DNA from: a bacterium 1XD21-13
GTDB lineage: Bacteria > Bacillota > Clostridia > Lachnospirales > Lachnospiraceae
Length of the DNA: 64,000 bases
Direction: 5' to 3'
Assembly (NCBI GenBank): GCA_009917555.1
Contig: QZDX01000013.1
Coordinates: 1 to 64,000, forward strand
The notes below the pieces were generated by a model that was not told where the DNA came from, made no database searches, and worked only from the letters and a program-made list of their open reading frames with translations. The stretch's first letter is position 1. The number at the start of each line of letters is the position of its first letter. A program made the position numbers and the translations under genes. Positions 49,088 through 58,758 of this stretch are shown in pieces.

Positions 49088-50320
49088 TTACCCTTTCACT
49101 ACCCCAATCGTACGCAGCCGCTTCACTGGGGTCACCAAATCGCTCTGATTTGCCATAACCTCATCAATATCCTTGTAGGCAAACCGGCTTTCCTCCGCCA
49201 CGTCCCGCTTGTTCTTCTTTCCAAGAACCACGCCCTGATCCTTGAGATCCACCATCACCTCTTCACAGGTAAAGGCTGCCATAGCTCCCTTTCGGGAGTA
49301 GGCTCTTCCCGCTCCGTGGGAGGAGGAACAGAAGCTCTCAGGGTTTCCAAGGCCCATAACTACATAGCTGTAGGAGCCCATAGCGCCCGGAATCACCGTA
49401 AGCTCACCATTTCTGGCACGAACAGCGCCTTTTCGGTGCACCCACACATCCTCGCCGTAGTGATGCTCCAGGGCGGCATAGTTATGGTGGCAGTTGATCT
49501 CATCCTGGTATTCCAGGGTAAGCACCGTGTGCTTTCCAATCCATTTATCCAGGATGGCCTTTACGGCCAGCATCATTTTTTCCCTGTTTTCCCTGGCAAA
49601 TGCCATGGACAGGTTCATCCAGTCCAGATATGCCTGCCCCTCCCTTGTATCCACAGACAGGAAAGCCAGACGGTATTCGTCAGGCACCTGGCTGTACCAG
49701 CGCCCATTGAGCTCTCGTGCTTTCTGATGAAAATAATCACAGACGGATTTTCCAAAGTGACGGCTTCCGGAATGAATCATCACCGACAGAAAGCCCTTGT
49801 CATCCTCCTGAAGCTCAATAAAATGATTTCCCCCTCCTAAGGTTCCAATCTGGAAATAGCCTGCCTCAAGCTGTCCAAGAAGCTCTGCGTCCCTCTCATA
49901 TTTTGACAGCTCCTCCATGGCCAGATCCATGGTATAGCAGGGCATGGGCGTCTTGTGATGGGCAAATCCCACGGGGATATTACGCAGAATGTCTCCCACA
50001 ATTCCCTGAATGAGATTACCGTTTCCGGTCATGGTCTCCTTGAGCATCCCCACCGGAATATTTGTCCCCACATAGGCCATACCACAGCCAATGTCCACGC
50101 CTACCGCATTGGGAATGATCACATCCTTTGCGGCAATGACACCGCCAATGGGCATTCCCATACCTGCGTGGGTGTCTGGCATCAGGCAGACCCACTTATG
50201 TAGAAAAGGAAGCTGCATTAAATGCTGGGCCTGCTCCATGCAAGTACTTTCCAAATCCTTTTCACTTTTAAGCCATACCTTTAAGGGATAATTCCCTGGT
50301 TCTTTCTGTAACACGAACAT
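49088..50320 (-). CDS. rtcB: RtcB-family RNA ligase
   Basis: 410 residues from ATG 50320 (AGGAGG seven bases before). All metal and guanylylation motifs of RtcB are present: VGVDIGCGMAYV (metal Cys), GTLGGGNHFIEL, MIHSGSRHFGK, NCHHNYA and SSSHGAGRAYSRKGAM with the guanylylated His region. RtcB joins 2',3'-cyclic phosphate or 3'-phosphate RNA ends to 5'-OH ends with GTP and Mn. Its upstream region shares a 70-bp element with the tRNA-like RNA, linking the two. No RtcA, RtcR, archease or Rsr/TROVE gene is in the window. Confidence 0.92.
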   Translation of the reverse strand: MFVLQKEPGNYPLKVWLKSEKDLESTCMEQAQHLMQLPFLHKWVCLMPDTHAGMGMPIGGVIAAKDVIIPNAVGVDIGCGMAYVGTNIPVGMLKETMTGNGNLIQGIVGDILRNIPVGFAHHKTPMPCYTMDLAMEELSKYERDAELLGQLEAGYFQIGTLGGGNHFIELQEDDKGFLSVMIHSGSRHFGKSVCDYFHQKARELNGRWYSQVPDEYRLAFLSVDTREGQAYLDWMNLSMAFARENREKMMLAVKAILDKWIGKHTVLTLEYQDEINCHHNYAALEHHYGEDVWVHRKGAVRARNGELTVIPGAMGSYSYVVMGLGNPESFCSSSHGAGRAYSRKGAMAAFTCEEVMVDLKDQGVVLGKKNKRDVAEESRFAYKDIDEVMANQSDLVTPVKRLRTIGVVKG

Positions 50321-50361
50321 ATGCACACCTCCTTATTAAAGTTTTGTAATGTCTTTATGCT

Positions 50362-50431
50362 TTTCTTTCCTGTTACAACCATATCATACAAGAAAAGGAA
50401 TCCTTTATCATATAAAAAAAGCTGCGAGCTT
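50362..50431 (-). promoter_or_regulatory. RtcB-locus upstream element, copy 2
   Basis: Near-identical to 48120-48189, placed 42 bases before the rtcB start. The second TATGATA box reads on the minus strand at 50382-50388. The bases between the boxes differ from copy 1 in sequence but not in length (17), as expected when only the boxes are recognised. Confidence 0.75.
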
Positions 50432-50497
50432 AAAGGCACCCTCCATTTTAGGAAGATGCCTTTTTCTGCCCACACTCATGCTGTGATCACATTCATT

Positions 50498-50890
50498 CTA
50501 TTTTAGATGCCCATAGGCAGTGTCATCCACCGCCTCCAGCCATTCATTAGAGCTGTCCCTGCCAGGAACCTCAACTGCCAGATGGGAAAACCAGCTATCC
50601 GGTGCGGCTCCATGCCAATGCTTTACGCCCGCCGGAATATTCACCACATCACCGGGGTGAAGCTCCTGGGCTTCCTTTCCCCACTCCTGATAGTATCCCC
50701 GTCCGCCTACACATACCAGAATCTGCCCGCCGCCGGAGGATGCATGATGAATATGCCAGTTATTCCGGCATCCCGGCTCAAAGGTAACATTGAAAATTCC
50801 CACCTGCTCTGTGGAAAGGGGAGCCAGGTAGCTCTGCCCGATAAAATACTGGGCAAACCCGTCATTTGGCTTTCCCACCGGGAACAGCAT
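50498..50890 (-). CDS. Cupin protein, possibly truncated
   Basis: 130 residues. Cupin motif 1 GCRNNWHIHHA..GGGQILVCVGG and motif 2 PGDVVNIPAGVKHWHG hold the metal-binding His. Relatives in this group usually carry a carboxymuconolactone-decarboxylase domain in front; here the frame upstream ends at the stop of a different gene fragment, and the ATG has no good ribosome-binding site. Either a stand-alone cupin or the remaining 3' part of a larger gene. Confidence 0.6.
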   Translation of the reverse strand: MLFPVGKPNDGFAQYFIGQSYLAPLSTEQVGIFNVTFEPGCRNNWHIHHASSGGGQILVCVGGRGYYQEWGKEAQELHPGDVVNIPAGVKHWHGAAPDSWFSHLAVEVPGRDSSNEWLEAVDDTAYGHLK

Positions 50891-50920
50891 ACATTTTTCA
50901 TGGAACTCCCTTGCGCTCTC

Positions 50921-51280
50921 TTACATTTTATCATTGGTGCTGACAGTCATCATGGTAACGGAAGGCCGATCCAGATTACAGAGGCGCGGGTAATCCTCCT
51001 TTGTGCGATCCACCGCCTTTGTTCCAAGCCCCATAACGAGACGCAGCATTCCGGCCTTTGGGTCCATATCCGGGTACCACTTGTAGGCACTGTGGCTGTA
51101 GCCCACTCCAGCGACTCCCGGCATAAAATAATTTCCATAATAGGTGCCCGACACGCGCTGTACCAGAATGGCCATCTGCTCATCTGTTTTGTCCAGAGCC
51201 CTCCTGCGGCGGTACTCCAATGCGGAATAATCCATGGTGCTGGCATAGACCGTCCGCACAGCCTGTTCAAATGCCGCCAT
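50921..51280 (-). pseudogene. Fragment of a PEP synthase/PPDK N-terminal domain
   Basis: 119 residues with a good AGGAGG start. The stretch GVAGVGYSHSAYKWYPDMDPKAGMLRLVMGLGTKAVDR and EDYPR matches the PEP/pyruvate-binding domain, which is normally part of a protein of 800 or more residues. Here it stops after the domain core. The stop is in frame with the following cupin, suggesting that a deletion joined the two remnants. The 205 bases upstream of it show nothing notable. Confidence 0.6.
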
Positions 51281-51485
51281 TTCTGTTCCTCCTATTCCAG
51301 TTCCGTAAAGTCACAAAAAAAGAGACAAACACGTTAAAAACGCCTTTGTCTATAATAAGGAAAGTATAGCGAATTTCTCTGGCTCTGTCAATGCCGGCTT
51401 TTGTATTCCTTACATTTTTATATAGCTACTTTTTATGATTGTTTGTAACAATTCACTTCTCCAAATTGTTACAACTGTCTATCCA

Positions 51486-53090
51486 TCAAGGAAAATACAG
51501 GGTTGTCTTTCCTGAAAGCTCTGTTTCCCTGATAAGCTCTCCATTTTCATTATAAAGAAACCATGCATTTTTTTCATAGTATGTATTATCAAAATACACT
51601 ATCCGTTTTCTTCCACCCTCTTCCTTCTCCGTCGTAATTGTTGTTCGATTCTCTCCCTTCTCATAGGTATAAGTCTTTCTCGAATCTCCCTGCATCCAAA
51701 AGGAAAGGACCTCTCTATCACAGGCAACCTCCATCCAGCTCCCGTAGACAGCCTCCATCTCGGATTCTCCCTGCACATTGATGGCTTCCACTAAGCAGTG
51801 CTTCTCACCATAAAGATAACGGAGAGTATCTCCTGATTCATACTGCACACTTACCAAATCCTTTTGCATTTCCCCTTCATATTGAAAGGATGCACTTCGA
51901 CCCTTCTGATCCTCCACTCTAACCAAACGATCCCCCTCATAGGTAAAAGAAAGGTATTTATCCCCTTCTGAAACCCTGGAAAGGAGCTTTCCCTCATATT
52001 CCAGGTTGATTACCTGTCCCTCCGGATTTGTGATTTGAATCGCACGACCATCCAAATCAAAGGTAATTGTTTTTCCGTCCGGCTCATAAAGCCAAAAACA
52101 ATCCTCTCCCATCACTATGGCATAGTTGTTGCTCGCATCCCATCCGCCCCCATACAGTTTACGAAATGATAATTGCTTATTTCCCTCTATGAAAATGACA
52201 ATATCTCTTCGATATAGCTCGGCATAGTAGGAATAATTATGTGTCCACCTCATTCCAAGCCCTGCCAGATCCTCATCCTTCCAGATAATCCCCTGGGAGT
52301 GATAGGTACGCTCAAATTTTAGCTCATCCTGCTCCTCTGCAGGCAAATCAATTTCCTTCCACCATAAGGTTCGATCCTGCATATCCACAAAGCCTTTTCC
52401 GAGATTCGGATACAAATCAACTACCTGTATTGGTTCCTGTGGAAAGCTCTCAACCTCTCTCTTCTGTATACGCTCCACATCCTCCATGGTCAGGACTCCA
52501 TCCATTCCACTCCCTGCAATTATCACATCCAGAAAAACAGGCTCCATACTGCAAGAAGGCTTCAAGGGTGAAATTTGTATTTGGTACCGTCCCGGCTGTG
52601 CATAACGAGGATATTGCTTATCCAAGGGAATATACTGCCCTTTCCAGACAAGATAGTTAGACTCTGTTCCCTGGGGAAGTCCATTCTCAGGCTCCGCAAT
52701 TCCCAGAAAGCAATAGAGCCCCCTATAAGCAACTTTCGCACAGGCATCCTTCATGCCAGCCAAAATCTCAGTCTCTCGCTCCACGGTCCACTCATCGGGA
52801 AGCTTCTGCTCTTTAGAAGGCCGCCTCATATTTCCTTCATACACAAATCCGTATAGAGTTCCCAGTCTCATTCCGTTTACATAATACAGCTCTGCCTTCA
52901 CAGGCTCATTCTCAGGAAGCGTAAAGGCCAGGCAGGCATAGTCTCCATATTTCAGAGTGCAAGACTCACCCTCCTTAATGATGGGTATTTCCTCTGGCGC
53001 AGCCCATACCTCTCCAATGGGAGTGACCAGTACCAGGCAAAAACTCAAAAGCAATACTAAAATCTTCTCTTTTTGTCCCTTTCCTCTCAT
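51486..53090 (-). CDS. Secreted RHS/YD-repeat-type protein, short
   Basis: 534 residues from ATG 53090. Signal peptide (1-30, ending VWAAPEE), a beta domain to about 190, an RHS-like region opening with KFERTYHSQGI ... GLGMRWTHNYSYY and YD-like repeats (ITNPEGQVINLEYEGKLLSRVSEGDKYLSFTYEGDRL). Full RHS toxins exceed 1500 residues and end in a hyper-variable toxin; here the protein ends after a few repeats (TTLYFP), so it has no effector. It may be a truncated RHS gene or a small cell-surface variant. Confidence 0.75.
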   Translation of the reverse strand: MRGKGQKEKILVLLLSFCLVLVTPIGEVWAAPEEIPIIKEGESCTLKYGDYACLAFTLPENEPVKAELYYVNGMRLGTLYGFVYEGNMRRPSKEQKLPDEWTVERETEILAGMKDACAKVAYRGLYCFLGIAEPENGLPQGTESNYLVWKGQYIPLDKQYPRYAQPGRYQIQISPLKPSCSMEPVFLDVIIAGSGMDGVLTMEDVERIQKREVESFPQEPIQVVDLYPNLGKGFVDMQDRTLWWKEIDLPAEEQDELKFERTYHSQGIIWKDEDLAGLGMRWTHNYSYYAELYRRDIVIFIEGNKQLSFRKLYGGGWDASNNYAIVMGEDCFWLYEPDGKTITFDLDGRAIQITNPEGQVINLEYEGKLLSRVSEGDKYLSFTYEGDRLVRVEDQKGRSASFQYEGEMQKDLVSVQYESGDTLRYLYGEKHCLVEAINVQGESEMEAVYGSWMEVACDREVLSFWMQGDSRKTYTYEKGENRTTITTEKEEGGRKRIVYFDNTYYEKNAWFLYNENGELIRETELSGKTTLYFP

Positions 53091-53354
53091 GGGCATTTCC
53101 TCATTAAAATAAATTTCTTTTATATTCTTATCTTATTTTCCCCTTCTAAAAAAACGCTGTCAAAAATTATCAAAATAACAAGCAACTGCCAGTGTATTGA
53201 AATAAAAATCTCACATACTATTCTCGTAACAACCGTGACAGCTTCGCCTGCGCTTCTGTCAAACAGGAGGCACAAACAGACAAAAGCGCCACGGGTAAAC
53301 AACAACAAACCGCAGATTCTATTTCAGAATATCTGCAGTAAGGAGGCGTTTATT

Positions 53355-53561
53355 ATGGCAAACAAATCATCTAACACCGCAGCCGTTCCTGAAGCCAAGG
53401 GTGCTCTGGACAAGTTCAAGTATGAGGTGGCAAGCGAGCTTGGTGTACCTCTCACCGACGGCTACAACGGAAATCTGACTTCCAAGCAGAATGGTTCCGT
53501 AGGCGGCTATATGGTTAAGAAAATGATCGAGGCACAGGAAAGACAGATGGCAGGCAAATAA
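53355..53561 (+). CDS. Alpha/beta-type small acid-soluble spore protein
   Basis: 68 residues; AAGGAGG before the ATG. The family body LDKFKYEVASELGVPLTDGYNGNLTSKQNGSVGGYMVKKMI is complete, with the GPR protease site in YEVASEL. SASPs coat spore DNA and protect it against UV and heat. CATACTA at 53214-53220 matches the SigF/SigG -10 consensus, but no good -35 is at the right distance. The 264-base leader otherwise shows nothing. Confidence 0.93.
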   Translation: MANKSSNTAAVPEAKGALDKFKYEVASELGVPLTDGYNGNLTSKQNGSVGGYMVKKMIEAQERQMAGK

Positions 53562-53618
53562 CTGACAGCCGGATCTGATTTTCTGTAAAATCCAAAAAAT
53601 GGATTAAAAGGACAAAGT

Positions 53619-53669
53619 ATGAGAATGCCGGCCCAGAAACAAATCTGTTCCCGGTTCGGCATTTCTCAT
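53619..53669 (+). terminator. Terminator between SASP and the surface protein gene
   Basis: ATGAGAA.TGCCG and CGGCATTTCTCAT form a stem of 12 pairs with one bulge. Genes converge here, and the stem can serve both strands. Confidence 0.65.
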
Positions 53670-53699
53670 CCCTTTCTCGTCTTTTCCTTCAAATAGCAC

Positions 53700-56570
53700 C
53701 TAAGCTCTGAAATCAATATGTCTTTTGGGCTCCGCCTTCTCCTTCTTCTTCATTCTCGGCACAATTCCCAGACGTACTATCACTAACACAGCAGCTATGG
53801 CAATCAGTGACAGCAAAACGCAGATCACTACAAAGGCTACATTCCCGTTAAAAACGTTTGAGCTCTTGGAGGGCTCCTCCGCCGCTCCCTGCGCCTTTTG
53901 CTTCCAGCCTACAGAAATGGGAGACAGGCTCTTTACACGAAGCTTGATTCCCTCCGCCGTCTGAGTTACTTCCAGATATTCAATGTCTCCAGGCTTATGA
54001 GCCCCTTTTTGTTCCGTATACATATGGGCCGCCGTGAACTCATAAGGGCCCCCCTTATCTGTGTTACTTGGATATGGCAGCGTAATCGTAATTCCATCCT
54101 TGGGGAAGCTCTCCTCCCCGGCCTTCTCCCAGGTATTATCCTCCCCCTCTACCAAAAGGCGCACGTCATAGACATTCGTATTGGTAATCAAAATGCCGGC
54201 ATCACGCTCCGTGATCGCCGTGCGCATCCGGGTTTCAATACCCCGTGGGCTGTTAAGCTTAGGGTCCTCCGCCAATGTATCCGGTACATAAGAAATTCCA
54301 AGCTCCATCTCCGAATGGTAGTTCCTCCCGTCCCCGGAAAGCTCCTCTGGCTCCGGCAGGGCTCTCACATCATTCATGCTTCCTATAATCACCGGCATTT
54401 CCTTTGGCAGACAGTAATTGCTTCCAGGCGAAGGCTCAAAGCCGCCCTTCCAGGAAAGGGTAACCTCCTGCTCTCCTGCCTCCGTTCCTTCATAGCAGCC
54501 CTCCAAGCGGCTGGCCGGCCATTCGCTTTCCGTCTCCTCCATATCCTCCGACAAAATCCCCACGGCCCGCAGAGTTCCGTAAAGGGAAATCTTCTTCTCA
54601 TAGCTCTCCCCGGCCTGCCCTACGGCTGACAGATCATTGGTATCCCAGGTCAGCTCCTTTGGCTCAATCCTCCATTCCGCCTGCAAAGGATTGGGCCCTA
54701 CAATGGTATAATGCTCCGAGTCCAGACTGCCACTTAGAGAAAAATGTACAACAGCCTTGTAGGTTCCCGCCGCCTTGCCGGTAGAGGTTTTGCGATCTGC
54801 GATAACACCCTCCGGCAGTCTTCCTCCCAGGTTTACGGTTTTTTCCATCCCGTCATAGACAAAATCAGCCGTATCCCAGCGGGCGCCGGATACATCGATC
54901 TCCTTGGGAACAATGGTGATTCCCTCTAAAAGACATTTGATTTCCTGTCTCTCTCCATCCCTGGCACAGATCACATCCACCGAATGCTCTCCAAGCTCAA
55001 GGGTCTCCCATTTTACCTCCACCAAGGCAGTTACATTGCGGATGCTTCCATCCTCATAGGTTCCCACCACGATCAAATCCGTTCCGTCAAAGGGATCACC
55101 ATAGCCATATTTCATTTTGGAGGGCTTCTGAAAGACCTCTATGGAAGCCAAACCCTCCCGCACGGCATCCCCAGGGGAATAGACCATAAACCGCTTGCTG
55201 AGAGATTTCTCTCCCTCCTTTTTGTAGGTAACCGTGTAGGCTCCGGGCTCCATAATCGGCCAGTCAATCTCCTTGGCCTCCCATCCGGTAAAATCCGGAA
55301 GCACTGTGAACTCCACGCCAAACAGCTCCTTGGTGCCTCTTTTATTGCGGCTCAGTGTAATCTGCTCCAAAACATGCTCGGTGATATCCGCTTCCTCTTC
55401 CTCCGTTCTGCCATAGATTAGATTCACAGGCACGGAAATCATGTCTGCCGTGATGCCGGGAACCGAAAACTTTCCTCTCCCGCTTAAGCCTCCCTCCTTG
55501 CCAAGCTTTATGCAGTCCTCCGCTGCCAGCCGAAGGGAGCCCTCATTTTCCAGCTTTCCATTCAGAGTCAGGGAGACCCCGTCGCGAATCTCCAGAATAT
55601 CCTTAGCCTCCAGCTTCAGGGTATTTCCGGATAAAATGGTTCGATTCTCCTCAATCACATAGGTCTGATTTCCATAAATCCTCCCCTGGGATTCCTGAAA
55701 CAGGATGCCGGAAAAGCCGCTGACTCTGCCACCTACCAGGTCAGCCTCCACCCAGGGGCCCTGGTTATCCGCTCCGGTCAGCACATCCCCTGAGGCCCCA
55801 AGTCTTCCGTTGACCTTTACCACACCGCCTGTAATCTTGATGGTCCTTTCTGTCTCCTCCTCATATTGAGGACTGCTTCCGATTCCCGCCGCATCCGTGT
55901 TGGCTGAGGCTGTTATGTATCCACCTGTTATCTCAATGCTCCCGGCAGCGCCGCCTGCGGCTCCGCCGATTCCGCAGCCGCCCTTCAGTCCGCCGGTTGC
56001 GGTGACAATCCCGCCGTGAATGGTAATATTTCCACTGTTTTCCGGGCTGCTTCCCTCCGGTGCCGCTTCTTTTCCGGTGCCGCCGATCCCGGCTCCGGTA
56101 CCGGATCCGGTTACGGACAGAGAGCCGCTGCTCTCCTCAATCACCAAATAGGCCCCCTGGGGAACGGCGATTCCCGCATGATCTCCCTCCACGCACTGAA
56201 GCACATTGGTCCCGCTCAAGGTTAAACGCATCATAGCATGGTCCGAATCCCCTGCCAGAGAAATGGGGCTTTCCTTAGAGGCTGCAATCACATCCTTTAA
56301 GGTCACCTCCACCAAATCGCTCTCAATGGTAACTGTGTGGGAAACAGGCTTTGTACTGGAGCTTTTTATGGTATAGCTTCCCTGATGGGCCTTCATCTCC
56401 CCTTCCCCTTGGGTATAGCCTGCATTGGTAATCACAATGTCGCCCTTTGTAAGATCAAGCTCCACGGAATTAGGCTCTGCATAGGAAGGCACGCTCCACA
56501 AAGCTGCCAGTATGGCTGCCAAAAGCAGTATATATGTAAAATTTCTTTTCCTTCTGCCGTTTTCTCTCAT
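53700..56570 (-). CDS. Large cell-surface protein with MBG-like domains and a C-terminal anchor helix
   Basis: 956 residues. Signal peptide (1-31, ending PSYAEPN). Residues 60-300 are a Gly-rich beta-helix-like region with repeated GGIVTATGGLKGGCGIGGAAGG-type turns as in carbohydrate-binding dockerin-like surface proteins. The middle has Ig-like/MBG modules (VPKEIDVSGARWDTADFVYDG ... GRLPEGVIADRKTS). A membrane helix near 915-938 and a basic tail anchor it. It belongs to a widespread group of Lachnospiraceae surface proteins; ligand unknown. Confidence 0.72.
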   Translation of the reverse strand: MRENGRRKRNFTYILLLAAILAALWSVPSYAEPNSVELDLTKGDIVITNAGYTQGEGEMKAHQGSYTIKSSSTKPVSHTVTIESDLVEVTLKDVIAASKESPISLAGDSDHAMMRLTLSGTNVLQCVEGDHAGIAVPQGAYLVIEESSGSLSVTGSGTGAGIGGTGKEAAPEGSSPENSGNITIHGGIVTATGGLKGGCGIGGAAGGAAGSIEITGGYITASANTDAAGIGSSPQYEEETERTIKITGGVVKVNGRLGASGDVLTGADNQGPWVEADLVGGRVSGFSGILFQESQGRIYGNQTYVIEENRTILSGNTLKLEAKDILEIRDGVSLTLNGKLENEGSLRLAAEDCIKLGKEGGLSGRGKFSVPGITADMISVPVNLIYGRTEEEEADITEHVLEQITLSRNKRGTKELFGVEFTVLPDFTGWEAKEIDWPIMEPGAYTVTYKKEGEKSLSKRFMVYSPGDAVREGLASIEVFQKPSKMKYGYGDPFDGTDLIVVGTYEDGSIRNVTALVEVKWETLELGEHSVDVICARDGERQEIKCLLEGITIVPKEIDVSGARWDTADFVYDGMEKTVNLGGRLPEGVIADRKTSTGKAAGTYKAVVHFSLSGSLDSEHYTIVGPNPLQAEWRIEPKELTWDTNDLSAVGQAGESYEKKISLYGTLRAVGILSEDMEETESEWPASRLEGCYEGTEAGEQEVTLSWKGGFEPSPGSNYCLPKEMPVIIGSMNDVRALPEPEELSGDGRNYHSEMELGISYVPDTLAEDPKLNSPRGIETRMRTAITERDAGILITNTNVYDVRLLVEGEDNTWEKAGEESFPKDGITITLPYPSNTDKGGPYEFTAAHMYTEQKGAHKPGDIEYLEVTQTAEGIKLRVKSLSPISVGWKQKAQGAAEEPSKSSNVFNGNVAFVVICVLLSLIAIAAVLVIVRLGIVPRMKKKEKAEPKRHIDFRA

Positions 56571-56703
56571 ACCTTACTCCCATTTTGTATGCTCCAAAAT
56601 TTCCCTGTACCAAATTTTACATCTGAAATCCAGGGATCTAAGAATACAATTCTGTACCAGTTTACCATAAAACCGGCAAAAGTCAATTTTATACATGAAT
56701 CTT

Positions 56704-58755
56704 TCACAGACTCACCTTTCCGTCTCCTAACATCCGGCAGGCGTCCAGTCTTTTTCGCAGCTCTCGATGTTCCTCTCCGGAAAGTGCCGGGTCCTCCTCG
56801 AGAAGCCTTGCGGCCTCCTCACTGGCAGCCTTTAAAATGCCTGCGTCCGTAAACACGTCCCCGATTTTAAACTCTAAGAGGCCGCTCTGGCGAATGCCAA
56901 AGAGATCCCCTGGTCCCCGAAGCTTCAAGTCCTGGCTGGCAATGTAAAAGCCGTCGTTGGATTTTCCGAGAATTTCCAGTCGTTTCTTTGTATCCGGGCT
57001 GTCATTTCCGCTGACAAAGATGCAGTAGGATTGGTGCTTTCCCCTGCCTACCCGGCCCCGAAGCTGGTGAAGCTGTGCCAGGCCGAATCGCTCCGCGTTT
57101 TCCACCATCATCACCGTAGCATTGGGCACATTGACTCCCACCTCCACTACGGTGGTGGACACCAGCACCTGAAGCTCTCCCGAGGCAAAGCGCTCCATAA
57201 TCTCATTCTTCTCCGACGCCTTCATTTTTCCATGAAGATAGGCAATGGCAACGGAGGGCTTCATGGCTGCCTTGAGCTTCTCCGTGTAATCCACCACATT
57301 TTCCAGCTCCAGCTCCGGATTATCCTCCACCATGGCGCAGATCACATAGACCTGCCGACCCTTATCAATCTCCTTCTCCATAAAGCGGTAGGCTGCCGGC
57401 CGGTAGCTCTCGTCCACCACGCAGTTCTTAATGGGAAGCCGGTTGGCCGGCAGCTCATCCAGAACGGAAATATCCAGATCCCCATAGAGAATAATGGCCA
57501 GGGTCCTTGGAATGGGCGTGGCGCTCATGACCAGTACATGAGGAAACATCCCTTTGTCTGCCAATGTCTCTCTCTGACGGACACCAAACCGGTGCTGCTC
57601 GTCCGTCACCACCAGGCCAAGGCGCTGAAAATGCACCTGATTTTGTATTAGGGCGTGGGTGCCCACCACAATTTCTGCCTGCCCGTTCTCAATCTGCTCG
57701 TATGCCGTCCGCTTCTCCTTTGCTGACATAGAGCCCGTAAGAACCACAACACGGACGGAAAGTCCTGCCTGGTCCAGCATTTCCTGAATGGACTGTCCAT
57801 GCTGTCTGGCCAATACCTCTGTGGGAGCCATCAGCGCCCCCTGATAGCCGTTGTACACAGCGCAGACCAGGGCCAGCAGGGCCACTACGGTCTTTCCGGA
57901 GCCCACATCCCCCTGGATCAGACGGCTCATGACGCCCTCTCCGGACAGATCCTCCAAAAGCTCCCTCCAGACTCTTTTCTGCGCCCCCGTAAGCTCATAG
58001 GGCAGAGAGCTTAAGAGCTGCTCCGTCTCCTTCACCGGCTTACAGGGACATTCATTTTTCCGAACCTCCGCCGCCTCCCTCATCTGGCGCAGAGCCAGAA
58101 TAAAGAGGAAAAATTCATCAAACACCAGACGTTTTCTGGCCAGAAGCAGATCCTCCCATTTCACCGGAAAGTGAATGGTCTGCAGGGCAAAATTGTACTC
58201 TGCCAGCTCCTGATTCATGCGGATCTCCTCCGGCAGATACTCCAGGTTCAGATTGCGGCCATCCAGAGCCTGCTTCACCGCCTTTGCCACGGTTTTGTTG
58301 GAAAGGCCGGCAGTCAGGCCGTAGATGGGCTGCATGGTATTCAGCTTTTCCCCATAAGCCTCCGGCGTAAAATACTCCGGCTGCTCCATCACCAGACGTC
58401 CCTTTTTCTTCTGAACCCTGCCCCGGAAAATATAGGTATTTCCAGGGATAAAGGTATTTTTTAAAAAAGGCATATTGAACCAGGTAAGATGCAGGTACTC
58501 CCCGAATTCCTCCAGAACTACAGTGGTCACCGCATAGCGCTTTGTCTTTGTGACAGAGGGGACCTTCTTTAGAAAACCGGTAACTGCCTGGATCTCGTCC
58601 GTCTTCAGATTGGCAAAGGTGACCGGCTCCTCATATATGTCGTAGGTTCTTGGATAATATGACAATAGCTCTCCCACCGTGTGAACTCCCACACGGTGAA
58701 AGAGCATAGCCGTTTTTTCTCCAATTCCCTTAATGCTTGTAATTGGTGAATCCAT
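56704..58755 (-). CDS. recG: ATP-dependent DNA helicase RecG
   Basis: 683 residues, full length for RecG. N-terminal wedge/OB domain (about 60-160), then helicase motifs: Walker A GDVGSGKT, DEQHRFGVRQR (motif II DEQH), SATPIPRTLA (motif III), VVEVGVNVPNATVMMVENAERFGLAQLHQLRGRVGR (motifs V-VI). Remodels stalled replication forks. It follows the DAK2 gene by 3 bases, a conserved order in Firmicutes. Confidence 0.95.
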   Translation of the reverse strand: MDSPITSIKGIGEKTAMLFHRVGVHTVGELLSYYPRTYDIYEEPVTFANLKTDEIQAVTGFLKKVPSVTKTKRYAVTTVVLEEFGEYLHLTWFNMPFLKNTFIPGNTYIFRGRVQKKKGRLVMEQPEYFTPEAYGEKLNTMQPIYGLTAGLSNKTVAKAVKQALDGRNLNLEYLPEEIRMNQELAEYNFALQTIHFPVKWEDLLLARKRLVFDEFFLFILALRQMREAAEVRKNECPCKPVKETEQLLSSLPYELTGAQKRVWRELLEDLSGEGVMSRLIQGDVGSGKTVVALLALVCAVYNGYQGALMAPTEVLARQHGQSIQEMLDQAGLSVRVVVLTGSMSAKEKRTAYEQIENGQAEIVVGTHALIQNQVHFQRLGLVVTDEQHRFGVRQRETLADKGMFPHVLVMSATPIPRTLAIILYGDLDISVLDELPANRLPIKNCVVDESYRPAAYRFMEKEIDKGRQVYVICAMVEDNPELELENVVDYTEKLKAAMKPSVAIAYLHGKMKASEKNEIMERFASGELQVLVSTTVVEVGVNVPNATVMMVENAERFGLAQLHQLRGRVGRGKHQSYCIFVSGNDSPDTKKRLEILGKSNDGFYIASQDLKLRGPGDLFGIRQSGLLEFKIGDVFTDAGILKAASEEAARLLEEDPALSGEEHRELRKRLDACRMLGDGKVSL

Positions 58756-58758
58756 ATA

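Noticed and set aside
46309-50431. Full rsr-yrl-rtcBA type operon
   Set aside because: RtcB and a Y-RNA-like element are present, but no TROVE/Ro60 (Rsr), RtcA or RtcR gene occurs anywhere in the window.
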